From a bacterium (GTDB taxonomy: Bacteria; Gemmatimonadota; Gemmatimonadetes; Gemmatimonadales; Gemmatimonadaceae), in contig JAJZRK010000004.1 in assembly GCA_021802745.1 (NCBI GenBank), forward strand, positions 1-40,792: 40,792 bases of DNA, given 5' to 3'. Shown one piece after another: positions 28,803 to 37,536 of this stretch. The translations under genes and the position numbers were made by a program. The notes beneath the pieces are model-generated. The model saw only the letters and a program-made list of their open reading frames with translations, did not search any database and had not been told where the DNA came from. How positions within the stretch are numbered: position 1 is the first letter of the stretch; each line of letters starts with the position of its first letter.

Positions 28803-29098
28803 CGATGTACGCCCTGGTGATGATCCGGTACCGCGCGCCGCTCGAGGAGATCGAGGCAAACACCGAGGCGCACCGTGCCTGGACGCGCGAATTGAAGGCG
28901 CGGGGCACGCTGGTGGCATCTGGACCCTGCGTGCCTCGTTCCGGGGGCGCGCCGCTGCTGCGCTTCCCCGACGAGGGCGCGGCGGCGGCGCTGGATGCCG
29001 TGCGCGACGGCGACCCGTTTTTCAAGCTTGGCCTCGCCGACCACGAGTTGATCCTCTGGAATCCCATCGTTGGACGGGAGGGGCTGGATGCCCTCTAG
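28796..29098. repeat. Direct repeat, right copy (yciI-like gene plus W-stop codons)
   Basis: The partner of 25032-25334. It begins at GTGGTAGCG inside the 3' end of the small unknown gene and ends at CTCTAG, where the next gene's start already lies inside it (29088). Confidence 0.9.
28805..29098 (+). CDS. YciI-like (YCII domain) protein, copy 2
   Basis: This gene encodes 97 residues, 89 identical to copy 1 (25041-25334). Substitutions are Ile to Leu, Ser to Thr, Phe to Cys (GPCVP), Leu to Pro (GAPLL), Val to Phe, Glu to Asp, Val to Ile and Leu to Val. The frame is intact, so both copies are probably still expressed and under selection. Synonymous changes are about as common as amino-acid changes, so the event is not brand new. 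The gene follows the small unknown gene by two bases and overlaps the GT-C gene by eleven. The role is unknown, as for copy 1. Confidence 0.85.
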   Translation: MYALVMIRYRAPLEEIEANTEAHRAWTRELKARGTLVASGPCVPRSGGAPLLRFPDEGAAAALDAVRDGDPFFKLGLADHELILWNPIVGREGLDAL

Positions 29099-30914
29099 CG
29101 AGCGCCGGGAGTCGATGGCCTCGCTCGCGCTGGCCGTCCTAGGTGGTTCCCTGAGTCTCTGGACAGTGCTCGACCGCGGCTGGGTTCCGTTCGACGAAGG
29201 GACGATCGGGCAGGCCGCCGAGCGCGTGCTGCACGGCCAGCTGCCACACCTCGACTTTACCGATCCCTACACTGGAGGCCTTGCCGCCCTCCACGCGCTG
29301 ACGATGCGCGCCTTCGGCGTCACCCTCATGGCGCCGCGCTTCGCCCTGTTCATCGCCTTCGTCCTCTGGCTGCCCGCCGTCTGGTGGCTCGCGAAACGCA
29401 GCTGCGGCAGCCGCTGGGCAGCGGTCATTACGCTCGTCGCGGCATGGTGGTCAGTGCCCATTTACCCGGCGGCGATGCCCACGTGGTACCTCCTGTTCCT
29501 GGGCACCTGGATCGTCGTCGCGCTCGAGCGATGGCAGGCGTCCAAACGAACGTATTGGCTGGCGGTTGTGGGAGCGCTCTGCGGCCTCGCGGTGACCGTG
29601 AAGCAGACCGGGCTCTTCCTCCTGGCCGGGGCGCTGCTGGGAATGCTCTTCAGCGATCAGGAGGAGACGCGCCGGCGCTGGGACGACGGGAGGCCCGCGG
29701 GGCGCACCGATCTCTTCGTCGTTCTGCTCCTCGCCCTGCTCGGCGAGATGGTGCTGACGCTCATGTGGGGGCGGATCAACTCGGGCGAACTCCTGCATCT
29801 CGTCGTCCCGACGGGCGGCCTCATCGCGCTCGCCGTGCTTCGCGAATGGCGGCTCACCGATGACGGCCTCCGGCGCTGGAGCGCGCTGGGGCGAACGACA
29901 GGCATCATCCTGCTGGCCGCCGCCGGGCCGGTGTTCCTGTTCGTGCTGCCGTACCTGCGACGCGGCGCGCTTGGCGCGCTGTTCGAGGGCACCGTGGGGC
30001 AGGGCGTCCAGCGGCTCTCCGACCTGAACCGCGGCATGCGCACGGCGGAAACGCTCGTGCGCGCCTCGTGGCTCGTCTACCCCGTGCTGCTCATCGAGGC
30101 GTTTTCGGGGAAACGCCGGGTGTTCGGCGTCGTGGCGATGTTGTGCGGCGCCGCGCTCTTGGTGTCGTCGTTCCGCAGCGTCGAGGGGTACCGGCGCCTC
30201 TGGTTCTTCGGGACCTCCATGCTCCCGTTGGCGATTGCCGCCGTCGTTGTTGCGGGCCATCGCGCCTGGCGCGCGCAGCGCTCGCTCGACCCGGTGCTGC
30301 TGGCGCTGGCGAGCGTCACCGCACTGCAGGCCCTGAACCAGTTTCCGTTCTCGGCGCCCAACTACTACGGGTACGCCGCGCCGCTGGCCATCCTGACGGC
30401 CGGCGCGGCGGCCGCGCAGTTCGGCGTGCTGTCGCGGATGCGCACCGCGTTTCTCCTGCTCGCCGGGTTCGGCTTCCTCCTGCGCGTGGGGTCGGTTTAC
30501 AACCTTGGATATTTTCCGGCGTGGTGGGACTACGCGCACCGGCTGGCGGTGCCGCGCGGCGGACTGCTCGTGACCGGCCTCGACAGCGCACGCTATTCAC
30601 GCGTGCTCGAACTGGTGGCCGGCCACCGGGGCAGCGGCACGGTCTTTGCAGGCCCCGAGTTGCCGGAGGTGTACTTCCTCTCGGGAACCACAAGTCCCGG
30701 CCGCGACTCGTACAGCCTGTTCGCCACGGCGGCGCGCGACTCGGCGCAGCTTCCGCGCGCCCTTGATACAGCCGCGGCGAGCGTCATCGTCATCAAGCCG
30801 CACCCCATATTTCTGCGCCCACTGGGCAACGACGTGTACCGTTGGCTCGCGATTCGATATCCGCAGGGCGAAGCCCTCGACAGTATCGAGGTACGATGGC
30901 GGGCGCCGCACTGA
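29088..30914 (+). CDS. GT-C fold membrane glycosyltransferase (ArnT/GT39/GT83-like)
   Basis: This gene encodes 608 residues with about ten hydrophobic helices. The first periplasmic loop has WVPFDEGTIGQ, where Asp36-Glu37 is the acidic pair typical of GT-C enzymes that take sugars from polyprenyl phosphate. A soluble C-terminal part (after about 480) follows the membrane region. I chose the ATG at 29088 because GGAGG (29077-29081) is six bases upstream; it overlaps yciI copy 2 by eleven bases. An in-frame ATG at 29115 is the fallback. It would use the lipid-linked sugar made by the GT2 at 25408 to decorate a glycan, lipid or protein outside the inner membrane. The acceptor is unknown. Confidence 0.85.
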   Translation: MPSSERRESMASLALAVLGGSLSLWTVLDRGWVPFDEGTIGQAAERVLHGQLPHLDFTDPYTGGLAALHALTMRAFGVTLMAPRFALFIAFVLWLPAVWWLAKRSCGSRWAAVITLVAAWWSVPIYPAAMPTWYLLFLGTWIVVALERWQASKRTYWLAVVGALCGLAVTVKQTGLFLLAGALLGMLFSDQEETRRRWDDGRPAGRTDLFVVLLLALLGEMVLTLMWGRINSGELLHLVVPTGGLIALAVLREWRLTDDGLRRWSALGRTTGIILLAAAGPVFLFVLPYLRRGALGALFEGTVGQGVQRLSDLNRGMRTAETLVRASWLVYPVLLIEAFSGKRRVFGVVAMLCGAALLVSSFRSVEGYRRLWFFGTSMLPLAIAAVVVAGHRAWRAQRSLDPVLLALASVTALQALNQFPFSAPNYYGYAAPLAILTAGAAAAQFGVLSRMRTAFLLLAGFGFLLRVGSVYNLGYFPAWWDYAHRLAVPRGGLLVTGLDSARYSRVLELVAGHRGSGTVFAGPELPEVYFLSGTTSPGRDSYSLFATAARDSAQLPRALDTAAASVIVIKPHPIFLRPLGNDVYRWLAIRYPQGEALDSIEVRWRAPH

Positions 30915-31017
30915 CGGCGGCGCCCGTTCGGTCGACCGCGTCGCGCGGCACGCCAGCGGGCGATCGCGCCGCGGCGCATCTGGTACGCCGGGAGTCGCTG
31001 GTGGTAGTTTGAATCCC
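30915..31017 (+). other. Intergenic gap before rfbF
   Basis: This gap of 103 bases is the largest in the sugar cluster and a possible promoter site for the rfb genes. I see no convincing -35/-10 pair, no ribosome site before the rfbF ATG (TAGTTTGAATCCC precedes it) and no strong hairpin. Confidence 0.4.
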
Positions 31018-31788
31018 ATGAAAGTCGTCATCCTAGCCGGCGGACTCGGCACGCGCCTTTCCGAGGAAACCTCGTCGCGGCCGAAACCGATGGTGGAGAT
31101 TGGTGGGCGTCCGATGCTGTGGCACGTCATGAGCCACTACGCCGCCTACGGGCACAAGGAGTTCGTACTCGCACTCGGGTACAAGGCCGAGATGGTGCGC
31201 TCGTATTTTCTCGACTACCATACGGTGGCGCGCGACGTGTCGGTGCACCTCGCCGACGGTCACGTCACCGCGCACGGCGCGGCGAGCGAGGACTGGACGT
31301 TGCACCTGATCGACACGGGACTGGGAACCCAGACCGGCGGCCGTCTGCGCAGGTTGCGCAAGTGGATCGGCAACGAGCCGTTCTGCCTGACCTATGGCGA
31401 CGGCGTGGGTGACGTGGACCTCACGAAGCTGGCGGCGTTTCACGCCGCACACGGCAAGCTGGCGACCGTCACGGCGGTCCGTCCGCCGGCACGATTCGGC
31501 GGCCTCGACCTCGCGGGCGATTCGGTGCGCGCATTCACCGAGAAGAACCAAGCCAGCGAAGGCTGGATCAACGGTGGATTCTTCGTGCTGCAGCCCCAGG
31601 TGCTCGACCTGATTGCCGGCGACGAGACGCTCTGGGAGCATGAACCGCTCGAGCAGCTGGCCAGCAGCGGACAGCTGCGCGCTTACCGGCACGAAGGATT
31701 CTGGCAGCCGATGGACACGCTGCGCGACCTGCGCTTCCTCGAATCGCTCTGGCAGGGTGGCAATCCCCCATGGAAGACGTGGAAGTGA
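31018..31788 (+). CDS. rfbF: Glucose-1-phosphate cytidylyltransferase
   Basis: This gene encodes 256 residues, the length of RfbF/DdhA. The N-terminus is [20 protein letters not shown], then [18 protein letters not shown], the nucleotidyltransferase signature in its RfbF version. The catalytic-core [10 protein letters not shown], the GGFFVLQP strand and the end [13 protein letters not shown] match the family. It makes CDP-glucose from CTP and glucose-1-phosphate, the first step of CDP-3,6-dideoxyhexose synthesis. The ATG at 31018 is the only sensible start; the longer frame upstream is a shadow of the GT-C gene. It overlaps rfbG by 19 bases. Confidence 0.95.
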   Translation: MKVVILAGGLGTRLSEETSSRPKPMVEIGGRPMLWHVMSHYAAYGHKEFVLALGYKAEMVRSYFLDYHTVARDVSVHLADGHVTAHGAASEDWTLHLIDTGLGTQTGGRLRRLRKWIGNEPFCLTYGDGVGDVDLTKLAAFHAAHGKLATVTAVRPPARFGGLDLAGDSVRAFTEKNQASEGWINGGFFVLQPQVLDLIAGDETLWEHEPLEQLASSGQLRAYRHEGFWQPMDTLRDLRFLESLWQGGNPPWKTWK

Positions 31789-32774
31789 TCGCGGCGCAGC
31801 AGTCGCACTGGCGTGACCGCCCGGTCCTGGTGACGGGCGCCACGGGCTTGCTGGGCGGATGGCTGGTGGGCCGGCTCGTTGCCCTGGGCGCCGATGTCAC
31901 GGCGATCGTGCGCGACTGGGTGCCGCGTTCCACGCTGCTCTCCACCGAACTGCTCGCGCGGGTGAACATCGTGCGCGGCGACGTGCGCCATCAGTCGGTG
32001 CTCGAGCGTACCCTCGGCGAGTACGAGGTGGACACCGTGTTTCACCTGGCGGCGCAGACGATCGTCGGCGTGGCCAACCGCAACCCGGTCGCGACGCTCG
32101 ACACAAACGTCCGCGGCACCTGGTCGCTGCTCGAGGCGGCGCGCCGCAGCCCGCTCGTGAAGTCGGTGATCATCGCCTCGAGCGACAAGGCCTACGGCGA
32201 TCACGAGCAGCTGCCCTACGACGAGACGGCCGCGCTGCGGGGGGAGCATCCGTACGACGTCAGCAAATCGGCGGCCGACCTCATCGCGCGGATGTATGCC
32301 CTCACGTACGGCGTTCCGGTGGCGATCACCCGCTGCGGCAACTTCTACGGCGGCGGCGACCTCAATTGGAACCGGCTCGTGCCGGGGACCATTCGCTCGA
32401 TACTCAAGGGCGAGCGCCCCGCAATCCGCTCGAACGGAACGCTGATTCGCGACTATTTCTACGTCGAGGACGGCGCGGCGGCCTACCTGATGCTCGCCGA
32501 GGCGCTGCATGCGCGGCCCGAGCTGCGCGGCGAGGCGTTCAACTTCTCGAACGAGATCCAGAAAGACGTGGTCAGCCTCGCGCGAAGGATCGTGTCGCGC
32601 ATGGGATCGACGCTGGAGCCGGACGTCCGCAGCGAGGCGACGCACGAGATCCAGCACCAGTGGCTGAGCGCGGCCAAGGCGCGACGCGAGCTGCAGTGGG
32701 CACCGCTCTTCTCGCTGGACGAGGGCCTCGACCGCACGATCGCGTGGTACCGGGAGTTCCTCCAGCGTGGATGA
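31770..32774 (+). CDS. rfbG: CDP-glucose 4,6-dehydratase
   Basis: This gene encodes 334 residues of an extended SDR. The NAD-binding motif is [12 protein letters not shown] (21-32). The SSDKAYG motif (137-143), with SDK in place of the usual serine-threonine stretch, is a hallmark of CDP-glucose 4,6-dehydratases, and the catalytic Tyr162 and Lys166 lie in YDVSK. It converts CDP-glucose to CDP-4-keto-6-deoxyglucose. The ATG at 31770 overlaps rfbF; a GTG at 31785 that overlaps the rfbF stop (GTGA) is an equally possible start and would remove five residues. Slightly shorter than the enterobacterial enzymes (about 360). Its place between rfbF and rfbH secures the call. Confidence 0.9.
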   Translation: MEDVEVIAAQQSHWRDRPVLVTGATGLLGGWLVGRLVALGADVTAIVRDWVPRSTLLSTELLARVNIVRGDVRHQSVLERTLGEYEVDTVFHLAAQTIVGVANRNPVATLDTNVRGTWSLLEAARRSPLVKSVIIASSDKAYGDHEQLPYDETAALRGEHPYDVSKSAADLIARMYALTYGVPVAITRCGNFYGGGDLNWNRLVPGTIRSILKGERPAIRSNGTLIRDYFYVEDGAAAYLMLAEALHARPELRGEAFNFSNEIQKDVVSLARRIVSRMGSTLEPDVRSEATHEIQHQWLSAAKARRELQWAPLFSLDEGLDRTIAWYREFLQRG

Positions 32775-34092
32775 CCGCGCCGAGGTCATCCGGGCGCAGA
32801 TTCGCGCGCTGGTGGCCGAGTATCACGAGGCGGCGTTCGCGCCGAGAGCGTTCGTCGCGGGTGAGTCGCCGGTGCCGGTGTCGGGGCGCGTCTTCGGGGC
32901 GAGCGACGTGCAGCACCTCGTGGACGCCGGGCTCGACTTCTGGCTCACCACCGGGCGCTTCGCTGCGCAATTCGAACGGCAGTTTGCGCAGGTCATGAGC
33001 GCCCGACATGCGATGCTCTGCAACTCGGGGTCGAGCGCCAACCTGTTGGCGGTCAGTGCGCTGACCTCACCCGCGCTCGACGGCCGTGCGCTGCGCCCCG
33101 GCGACGAGGTCATCACGGTCGCCGCTGGCTTTCCCACGACAGTGAACCCGATCTTCCAGAACGGGCTCGTACCGGTGTTCGTGGACGTCGACCTGCCGTC
33201 GTACGGCATCGACGTCACGCAGCTCGAGGCCGCCCGCTCGCCGAAGACGCGGGCCATCATTGTCGCGCACACGCTGGGCAACCCGTACGACGTGGGTGCC
33301 GTGGCGGCATTCGCGAGGGCGCACGGCCTCTTCCTTGTCGAGGATTGCTGCGACGCCGTGGGCGCGACCTTCGACGGCAGGAGCGTCGGGACGTTCGGTG
33401 ACCTCGCCACGGTGAGCTTTTACCCGGCGCACCAGATCACGATGGGCGAAGGCGGTTGCGTGCTCGCCCACGCACCGAAGTTCAAGCGCATCGTGGAATC
33501 GTTCCGCGACTGGGGCCGCGACTGCTGGTGCGACCCGGGCAACGAGAACACCTGCGGCAAGCGGTTCGCGTGGCAGTTTGGCACGCTGCCAGAGGGGTAT
33601 GACCACAAGTACACCTACTCGCACGTCGGCTATAACCTGAAGCTCACCGACATGCAGGCGGCGGTGGGCGTGGCGCAGCTGGCACGGATCGACGAGTTCG
33701 TGGAAACGCGCCGAGCCAACTACCGCCGCTTGCGCGAGCGGCTGGTTGAGGTCGAGGACGTGCTGGAGTTCGCCACCACCCACCCGCGCGCGAACCCGAG
33801 CTGGTTCGGGTTCCCCATGCGCGTGCGCGAGGATGCCCCGTTCGACCGCAATGCCCTGGTGCGATTTCTCGAGGGGCGCAAGATCGGCACGCGACTGCTC
33901 TTTGGCGGCAACCTCACGCGCCAGCCTGCCTATCGCAACCGGACGTATCGCGTGGTCGGGGAGCTTGCCCGTACCGACCAGGTCATGCGCGGCACCCTGT
34001 GGGTAGGCTGTTATCCCGGATTGACGCCTGACATGCTCGATTATGTGGCTGACAGCATCCACGCCTTCGTACGGAAGGGTGCCCGTGCATGA
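32767..34092 (+). CDS. rfbH: CDP-4-keto-6-deoxyglucose 3-dehydrase (E1), 2Fe-2S PMP enzyme
   Basis: This gene encodes 441 residues. Two diagnostic features are intact. The Schiff-base lysine of the aminotransferase fold is replaced by His222 in [14 protein letters not shown], as in E1. The cysteines Cys195, Cys253, Cys255, Cys263 show the C-x57-C-x-C-x7-C spacing described for the 2Fe-2S site of the Yersinia enzyme. It removes the C3 hydroxyl of CDP-4-keto-6-deoxyglucose using PMP. A partner reductase (E3, RfbI/DdhD) is needed in known systems and none is present in the window, so it must come from elsewhere or be replaced. The GTG at 32767 overlaps the rfbG stop by eight bases. Confidence 0.95.
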   Translation: MDDRAEVIRAQIRALVAEYHEAAFAPRAFVAGESPVPVSGRVFGASDVQHLVDAGLDFWLTTGRFAAQFERQFAQVMSARHAMLCNSGSSANLLAVSALTSPALDGRALRPGDEVITVAAGFPTTVNPIFQNGLVPVFVDVDLPSYGIDVTQLEAARSPKTRAIIVAHTLGNPYDVGAVAAFARAHGLFLVEDCCDAVGATFDGRSVGTFGDLATVSFYPAHQITMGEGGCVLAHAPKFKRIVESFRDWGRDCWCDPGNENTCGKRFAWQFGTLPEGYDHKYTYSHVGYNLKLTDMQAAVGVAQLARIDEFVETRRANYRRLRERLVEVEDVLEFATTHPRANPSWFGFPMRVREDAPFDRNALVRFLEGRKIGTRLLFGGNLTRQPAYRNRTYRVVGELARTDQVMRGTLWVGCYPGLTPDMLDYVADSIHAFVRKGARA

Positions 34093-34100
34093 GCTCACGG

Positions 34101-34119
34101 GCCGGCGGTGGTCGCCGGC
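34101..34119 (+). other. 7-bp hairpin just after rfbH
   Basis: GCCGGCG (34101-34107) and CGCCGGC (34113-34119) pair around GTGGT, eight bases after the rfbH stop and 49 before the next start. It is too short and lacks a U-tract to be called a terminator; attenuation or mRNA protection is possible. Confidence 0.35.
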
Positions 34120-34167
34120 GTACCCCGCGGCCAGCGCCACCGGCCGATGATCGCGAGCTGACGCCGC

Positions 34168-35241
34168 GTGCCGGATATCCTCGCCCAGGACCTCGACGCA
34201 GCCCTCGAGCGCACACGCGACCTGTGGTCAGAGCTGACGGGATGCCGGTTGCTCCTCACGGGCGCCACGGGATTCATCGGCACCCTGCTCCTCGAGTCTG
34301 TCGCGCACGCGAGGGCGCGCGCGGGCGTCGACGTCGGCGTCGTGGCGCTCGTCCGCAACCTGGATCGGCTGCATGTACGCCGGCCCTGGACGCGCACCGC
34401 GGCGTGGCTCGAGATCGTGCAGGGTGACGCACGGTCGTTCGCCGTACCGGCGGGGACACTCGACCTTGCCATCCACGCGGCGAGCACCGGGTCACCGGCA
34501 GAGCTCGCGGCAGATCCCGCGGGCATCGCACACCTGGTCGTGGAGGGCTCACGGCACGTGCGCGACGTTGCGGGCGCTGCGGGCGCCCGCCGCCTGCTGC
34601 ATCTGAGTTCCGGCTCGGTGTATGGGCCGCACCACGCGCCGGCGCCGCCGATCGTCGAGGAGGATCAGGGCCAGCCCCAAGGGAGTGACCGCGCCAGCCG
34701 GCTTGCGCGCGCCAAGCGTGAGGCGGAGCAGGCACTGCTCGCCCCGGGCGCGTCCGACGCGCTGGACATCGTGATCGCGCGCGGCTTTGCGCTGTGTGGG
34801 CCGTGGCTGCCGACTGATTATGCCTTCGCCTTTGGGAACTTCGTGGGCGCCGCGGTGCGGGGTGAACCCATTCGCGTGAGCGGTGATGGCACGCCAGTGC
34901 GCAGCTACCTCTACGCCTCCGACCTGATTGTGTGGCTCTGGACCCTCCTCCTACGCGGACGTCACGCACGGCCGTACAACGTGGGTTCGGAGCATCCCAT
35001 CTCCATCGGCGACCTGGCCCGGCGGGTGGCTGCACAGTGCGGCGGCGCCGTGGAGATGGGCGCGTCGCCGGTCTCTGGCACCGCGGCCGACTGGTACGTT
35101 CCCAGCACCGCGCGCGCCCGCACGGAGCTGGGGCTGCGCGAGACCGTGCCCATTGGGCCGGCGATCGCCCGAACGGTACGCTGGTGGACCGAACACGAAC
35201 CACGAAGCAGTTTTCGGGCAACGGGAGTGGACAAGCCATGA
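34168..35241 (+). CDS. Extended SDR (NDP-sugar epimerase/reductase-like) lacking the catalytic tyrosine
   Basis: This gene encodes 357 residues. The Rossmann motif TGATGFIG (31-38) and the LSSGSVYGP strand (146-154) show an NDP-sugar SDR. The expected Y-x-x-x-K reads LARAK: Lys183 is there but Leu179 stands where Tyr should be. The substrate-binding part looks complete (GDGTPVRSYLYASDLIVWLW). It could be an altered enzyme, a structural or regulatory partner, or use another acid. In yersiniose synthesis a reductase (YerF) follows the ThDP enzyme, but this protein cannot be equated with it. I chose the GTG at 34168; an ATG at 34147 soon meets a stop. The end overlaps the next start (ATGA). Confidence 0.82.
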   Translation: MPDILAQDLDAALERTRDLWSELTGCRLLLTGATGFIGTLLLESVAHARARAGVDVGVVALVRNLDRLHVRRPWTRTAAWLEIVQGDARSFAVPAGTLDLAIHAASTGSPAELAADPAGIAHLVVEGSRHVRDVAGAAGARRLLHLSSGSVYGPHHAPAPPIVEEDQGQPQGSDRASRLARAKREAEQALLAPGASDALDIVIARGFALCGPWLPTDYAFAFGNFVGAAVRGEPIRVSGDGTPVRSYLYASDLIVWLWTLLLRGRHARPYNVGSEHPISIGDLARRVAAQCGGAVEMGASPVSGTAADWYVPSTARARTELGLRETVPIGPAIARTVRWWTEHEPRSSFRATGVDKP

Positions 35242-36323
35242 TTGAGCGCAATATTTTCGACGAACTGTTCGTGCTGGAACTGGCCAATAATCATTGGGGT
35301 TCTGTCGATCGCGGGCTGCGCATCATCCGCGATTTCTCGACGGTGGCACGCTACCAGAATATTCGTTGCGCGATCAAGCTGCAGCTTCGCGATGTGGATC
35401 GATTTGTGCATCCCGATTTTCGCGATCGTGAGGACATCCGCTACGTCAAGAAGACGCTCGACACGCGGCTGAGCGACGCGGAATACGGGGTGCTCGTCGA
35501 AGAGATCCGCCGAAACAACTGCATCCGGATGGCTACGCCGTTCGACGAACGCAGCGTGGACCTCTGCGTCGAGCTGGGCATCGAGATCATCAAGATTGCC
35601 AGCTCCGACATCACCGACTGGCCCCTGCTGGAGAAGATCGCTCTGACCAAGAAGCCGGTGATCGCGTCGACCGGCGGCGCATCGGTCAAGGACATGGATG
35701 CCATGGTGACGTTCTTTGCCAATCGGTCCATTCCCCTGGCGATCAACCACTGCGTGTCGCTCTATCCGTCGGAGGCGCGGGAACTCGAGCTCAACCAGAT
35801 CGACTTCCTGCGCCATCGCTATCCCGACCTGACGATCGGCTGGTCGGGCCATGAGACGTCCCCCGACATCGAGGCGACGATGCTCGTGGCGTACGCCAAG
35901 GGGGCGCGCACCTTTGAGCGGCACATCGACATCGTCACGCCCGACCGGACGCTGACGCCCTATTGCTCCACGCCGGAGCAGATCAGCGACTGGTTCGCCG
36001 CCTTCAACCGAGCCAAGCTGCTCTGCGGCGGCTCCGGGTCGCATCGTAGGACGCTGGCATGCAAGGAAATCGAGTACCTCGACGCGTTGGTGCGTGGCGT
36101 CTACGCCAGACGCGACCTTCCGGCCGGAGCCCGCATCACGCGCGACGACTACTACCTCGCGGTCCCGCTTCAGAAGGGCCAGCTGTCGAGCCGTGAACTG
36201 ATCGAGGGCGACCTGCTCATCAAGCCGGTGGCGAAGGACGCCAAGATCACCATCGACGTCTTCGACAATCCCTACGCGAAGACCCGCGAACTCCGCCAGC
36301 TGATCGAGAAGCGCGGGTTGTGA
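35238..36323 (+). CDS. NeuB/SpsE-family sugar acid synthase (PEP-condensing) with SAF domain
   Basis: This gene encodes 361 residues. The TIM-barrel carries the NeuB set: ELANNHWGS (14-22), KLQ (48), MATPFDERS (98-106), IKIASSDITDWPLLE (118-132), STGG, HCVSLYPS (171-178) and WSGHET. His205 and His229 (FERHID) match the two metal-binding histidines of NeuB. Residues ~288-340 are the SAF (antifreeze-like) domain: LPAGARITRDD and IEGDLLIKPV. The family adds phosphoenolpyruvate to a sugar aldehyde to give 2-keto-3-deoxy sugar acids (sialic, legionaminic, pseudaminic). No NeuC- or CMP-transferase-type gene is nearby, and the setting of CDP-deoxysugar genes is unusual. Start ATG 35238 overlaps the SDR stop, with GGGAG ten bases before it. 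Confidence 0.88.
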   Translation: MIERNIFDELFVLELANNHWGSVDRGLRIIRDFSTVARYQNIRCAIKLQLRDVDRFVHPDFRDREDIRYVKKTLDTRLSDAEYGVLVEEIRRNNCIRMATPFDERSVDLCVELGIEIIKIASSDITDWPLLEKIALTKKPVIASTGGASVKDMDAMVTFFANRSIPLAINHCVSLYPSEARELELNQIDFLRHRYPDLTIGWSGHETSPDIEATMLVAYAKGARTFERHIDIVTPDRTLTPYCSTPEQISDWFAAFNRAKLLCGGSGSHRRTLACKEIEYLDALVRGVYARRDLPAGARITRDDYYLAVPLQKGQLSSRELIEGDLLIKPVAKDAKITIDVFDNPYAKTRELRQLIEKRGL

Positions 36324-36327
36324 TCGC

Positions 36328-37536
36328 ATGATGCCGGGGGAGGAACGCCCGTGTCCCGTGTGCAGCGCCTGTGAGGGGGTGGCGCTTCATGACCGCCGAT
36401 TCGTGCTTCCCGAGGGGCATCCGTTTTCTGACGGATACTCCGTCGTGACCTGCGGCGCCTGCGGGGCGGCGTACGCTACGCCGCTCCCTCCGCAGGCGAC
36501 GTTCGAGGCGTTCTATCGCGATCGCTCGAAGTACGCGGATGTGGCCACGGGGACCGGCAGCGGCGAGCACGTGTGGGATGTCGAGCGCCTGACGGAGACG
36601 GCCCAGCAGGTCGCCGCGCACGTGCCCGACCGCGCTTCGCACATCGTCGACGTGGGCTGTGGCGCCGGCGGGTTGCTGCGGCAGCTTCGGCAACTCGGCT
36701 ACACCCGGTTGACCGGCGTTGACCCGGCCCCGGCCTGCGTGGAGGCTGTGCGACAGATCCCCGGAGTGCGCAGCGCGGTCGGTTCGCTGTTCGCCCTTCC
36801 CGCCGAGGCGGCGCAGGCCGACAGCGTCGTGCTCTCCCACGTCCTCGAGCATGTGCGCGACGTGAGCGCCGCCGTGGACGCGTTGCGTCAGGTCCTGTCG
36901 GCAGAGGGTTGCGTGTACGCCGAGGTCCCCGATGCGACACGGTACGCGGATTTCCTTGTTGCCCCATTTCTCGACTTCAACACCGAGCACATCAATCACT
37001 TTTCGGTCGGTACGCTCACGAGGCTGTTCTCGTCGCGCGGCTGGCGCGTGACGGCGAGCGGCCGCAAGACCATCCGATCCTCGCCGTCGACGACGTATCC
37101 CTGCGCCTGGATCGTGGCGACGCCACGCGGAGCGGCGGCGCCATCGACCGCCAGGGCCGACCCGGACCTGCGCGATGCCCTCCGACGGTACGTGACGGCG
37201 AGCGACGCCCTGGTCGCTCGTGTCACCGTGCGATGCGCCGAGGAGCAGCTCGCCGGCCGGCGGGTGATTATCTGGGGCACCGGCCAGACGACGGCCATTC
37301 TCCTCGCCGACACTCCGCTGGGCGCGGCCCGGGTGGCGGCGTTCACCGACTCGAATCCCATCTATCACGGCATGCGCCTCGCAGGAGCCCCGGTGGTACC
37401 CCCCGCGCAGTTGCGTGAGTGGCCGGATCTCCCTGTTGTGATCGGCTCGCTTCTCCACGCAGGGGAGATCGCTGCGGCACTCGCCGCGCTGAACCTGCCC
37501 AATCCCATCATTCGCCTCGACTCCAGCGTCCCGTGA
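36328..37536 (+). CDS. SAM methyltransferase with N-terminal zinc site and C-terminal Rossmann module
   Basis: This gene encodes 402 residues. The N-terminus has CPVC and TCGAC (Cys9, Cys12, Cys42, Cys45), a probable zinc ribbon. The class I methyltransferase core shows IVDVGCGAGGLLRQL (106-120), HVLEH (171-175) and the later DFNTEHINHFSV. The C-terminal ~95 residues form a separate Rossmann-like module (RRVIIWGTGQTTAILLA, then AAFTDSNPIYHG and the PVVIGSL strand) that resembles the N-terminal module of the FkbM protein at 39365. Sugar C- or O-methyltransferases with such parts occur in deoxysugar clusters. The start at 36328 (an ATG pair) is four bases after the NeuB stop. The target is probably one of the NDP-sugars made here. 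Confidence 0.82.
   Translation: MMPGEERPCPVCSACEGVALHDRRFVLPEGHPFSDGYSVVTCGACGAAYATPLPPQATFEAFYRDRSKYADVATGTGSGEHVWDVERLTETAQQVAAHVPDRASHIVDVGCGAGGLLRQLRQLGYTRLTGVDPAPACVEAVRQIPGVRSAVGSLFALPAEAAQADSVVLSHVLEHVRDVSAAVDALRQVLSAEGCVYAEVPDATRYADFLVAPFLDFNTEHINHFSVGTLTRLFSSRGWRVTASGRKTIRSSPSTTYPCAWIVATPRGAAAPSTARADPDLRDALRRYVTASDALVARVTVRCAEEQLAGRRVIIWGTGQTTAILLADTPLGAARVAAFTDSNPIYHGMRLAGAPVVPPAQLREWPDLPVVIGSLLHAGEIAAALAALNLPNPIIRLDSSVP

Noticed and set aside
34101..34119. Intrinsic terminator after rfbH
   Set aside because: Only seven base pairs, no U-tract, and the next gene follows in the same direction 49 bases later.
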